From Corynebacterium amycolatum SK46 (GTDB lineage Bacteria > Actinomycetota > Actinomycetes > Mycobacteriales > Mycobacteriaceae): a stretch of DNA of 64,000 bases. Shown piece by piece: positions 63,232 to 64,000 of this stretch. The stretch's first letter is position 1; every line of letters begins with the position of its first letter. The translations under genes were made by a program, and so were the position numbers. The notes under the pieces are model-generated. The model saw only the letters and a list, made by a program, of their open reading frames with translations. It searched no databases and was not told the origin of the DNA. The stretch covers positions 372,013 to 436,012 of the forward strand of contig NZ_ABZU01000001.1 of the NCBI RefSeq assembly GCF_000173655.1. The letters run 5' to 3'.

Positions 63232-64000
63232 GCCAGTGGCCGATGGTGAAGTTGGGGGATGTTTGCGAAAGGAAAATCCCCAAGTGGGATAGAAATGGGA
63301 GAAAGAAGTATATAGATATTTCTACAGTTTCCCCTGAAACTAAAAAGGTCGCCTCACCTCAGGATGTTCTGGGGGAGGATGCACCTAGCAGGGCTCAACA
63401 AATCATCCGAAAAAATGATGTACTTGTATCAACTGTTCGCCCAAACCTCAATTCAGTAGCAAAAATACCTTCCACACTTGATGGCCATGTCGCCAGTACT
63501 GGTTTTTGCGTTCTTCGCGCTACTGAGAAAATTGATTCTGGCTTCCTGTTTCATTTTGTGCAAACTCAGGCTTTTATCAAGCAATGTATCAATAAATCTA
63601 CTGGCATTTCATATCCATCAATAACCGCCAATAAAATCAAAGAAATACTAATCCCCCTCCCTCCCCTCGAGAAGCAGGCGGAGATTGCGGAAGTACTCAG
63701 GAACTCGGCTCAACAAATCACGTTGCAACAAAACAGCATTAAACAAACTTCCTCAATTTGCTCCAATTACTATAGCCTTATCCAGAAGGATAACTATCCT
63801 GAACTTTCACTTATGAATGCAGGAATAACAAAAACTTCCGGAAAAAGCATCACAGCCAAAGGCAACGACCCGCATGAAACCAATAGGGTTCTAAAAGTGA
63901 ACGCGGTTTCTTCAGGATCATTTAAACCAGAAGAGTCAAAGCCCCTACCAAAATCGTATTCTCCTCACCCTAGCCACAGCGTATGCTATGGAGATTTGCT
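63228..64000 (+). CDS. hsdS: Type I restriction specificity subunit HsdS (partial)
   Basis: The frame is open to the window end, giving 257 residues without a stop. It starts MSQWPMVKLGDVCERK, a target-recognition-domain start. The first TRD ends with ISYPSITANKIKEILIPLPPLEKQ, the conserved region before the long helix (EIAEVLRN). A second TRD begins near NYPELSLMNAG. The subunit decides which DNA sequence is methylated or cut. The ATG overlaps hsdM by four bases (ATGA). AT content rises sharply from here, with many AAA/ATA codons, which suggests that the specificity gene was exchanged by horizontal transfer. The rest lies outside the window. Confidence 0.9.
   Translation, partial: MSQWPMVKLGDVCERKIPKWDRNGRKKYIDISTVSPETKKVASPQDVLGEDAPSRAQQIIRKNDVLVSTVRPNLNSVAKIPSTLDGHVASTGFCVLRATEKIDSGFLFHFVQTQAFIKQCINKSTGISYPSITANKIKEILIPLPPLEKQAEIAEVLRNSAQQITLQQNSIKQTSSICSNYYSLIQKDNYPELSLMNAGITKTSGKSITAKGNDPHETNRVLKVNAVSSGSFKPEESKPLPKSYSPHPSHSVCYGDL

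Overview
The window looks like a chromosomal stretch of a Corynebacterium or a close relative. GC is moderately high, and several features fit this group: an HtaA-like surface protein behind DtxR-type iron boxes, YkoEDC-type vitamin transport, an MT0933-type antitoxin homologue, BCCT and CstA carriers, a lipoprotein next to a PPE-like secreted protein, and many GTG/TTG or weakly SD-led starts. The species cannot be fixed from the sequence. I see no rRNA, tRNA, CRISPR array, prophage or intact insertion sequence. The last 0.8 kb, a type I restriction specificity gene, is clearly richer in AT than the rest.

Layout. 1-5 kb (minus): start of an acyl-CoA dehydrogenase, a DUF218 protein, a small P-loop kinase, and an ECF transporter (S, double ATPase, T) probably for thiamine or its pyrimidine precursor. 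5-14 kb: a large GT-C-like membrane protein, a small lipoprotein, a GH13 glycosidase, M20 and M18 peptidases, and a GT87-like glycosyltransferase. 14-20 kb: the iron-boxed HtaA-like protein, thiC under a TPP riboswitch, and a lipoprotein/PPE-like pair preceded by two DnaA-box-like sites. 20-27 kb: an MFS exporter with its TetR regulator and a strong palindromic operator, a secreted alpha/beta hydrolase, and the proton-translocating transhydrogenase pntAB. 27-32 kb: an ElaA-like acetyltransferase and a 5-oxoprolinase (pxpABC) operon led by an NRAMP-like carrier and faced by a GntR regulator.

33-38 kb (minus): a Mn/Zn ABC transporter operon (binding protein, ATPase, two permeases) that runs on into a DtxR/MntR regulator and two small membrane proteins. 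38-42 kb: an ArsC-like protein, the pyruvate carrier cstA with ybdD, and a small antitoxin-like protein. 42-49 kb: a FecCD/FecE/FecB-type iron-chelate or heme importer followed at once by two half ABC exporters, the first with a His-rich cytoplasmic insert. 49-56 kb: proline iminopeptidase, a TRIC-like channel, an HD hydrolase, a LURP-one-like protein, an MFS carrier and an unusual ABC_ATPase with an RG/GG-rich segment. 56-61 kb: a TipA-type MerR regulator with a probable internal start, a cupin, a small secreted protein, the deletion remnant of nagB, a CDF-like protein, a domain-swapped lipoate ligase and a BCCT carrier. 61.6-64 kb: type I restriction-modification hsdM and a partial hsdS.

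Together the window is mostly housekeeping transport and metabolism (iron, manganese, thiamine, pyruvate, oxoproline, compatible solutes) with several clear local regulatory sites. The items most worth a second look are the lipoprotein/PPE-like pair, the nagB deletion scar, the NRAMP-like protein that lacks the metal motifs, the His-rich half exporter, the TipA internal start, and the nested repeat upstream of hsdM.
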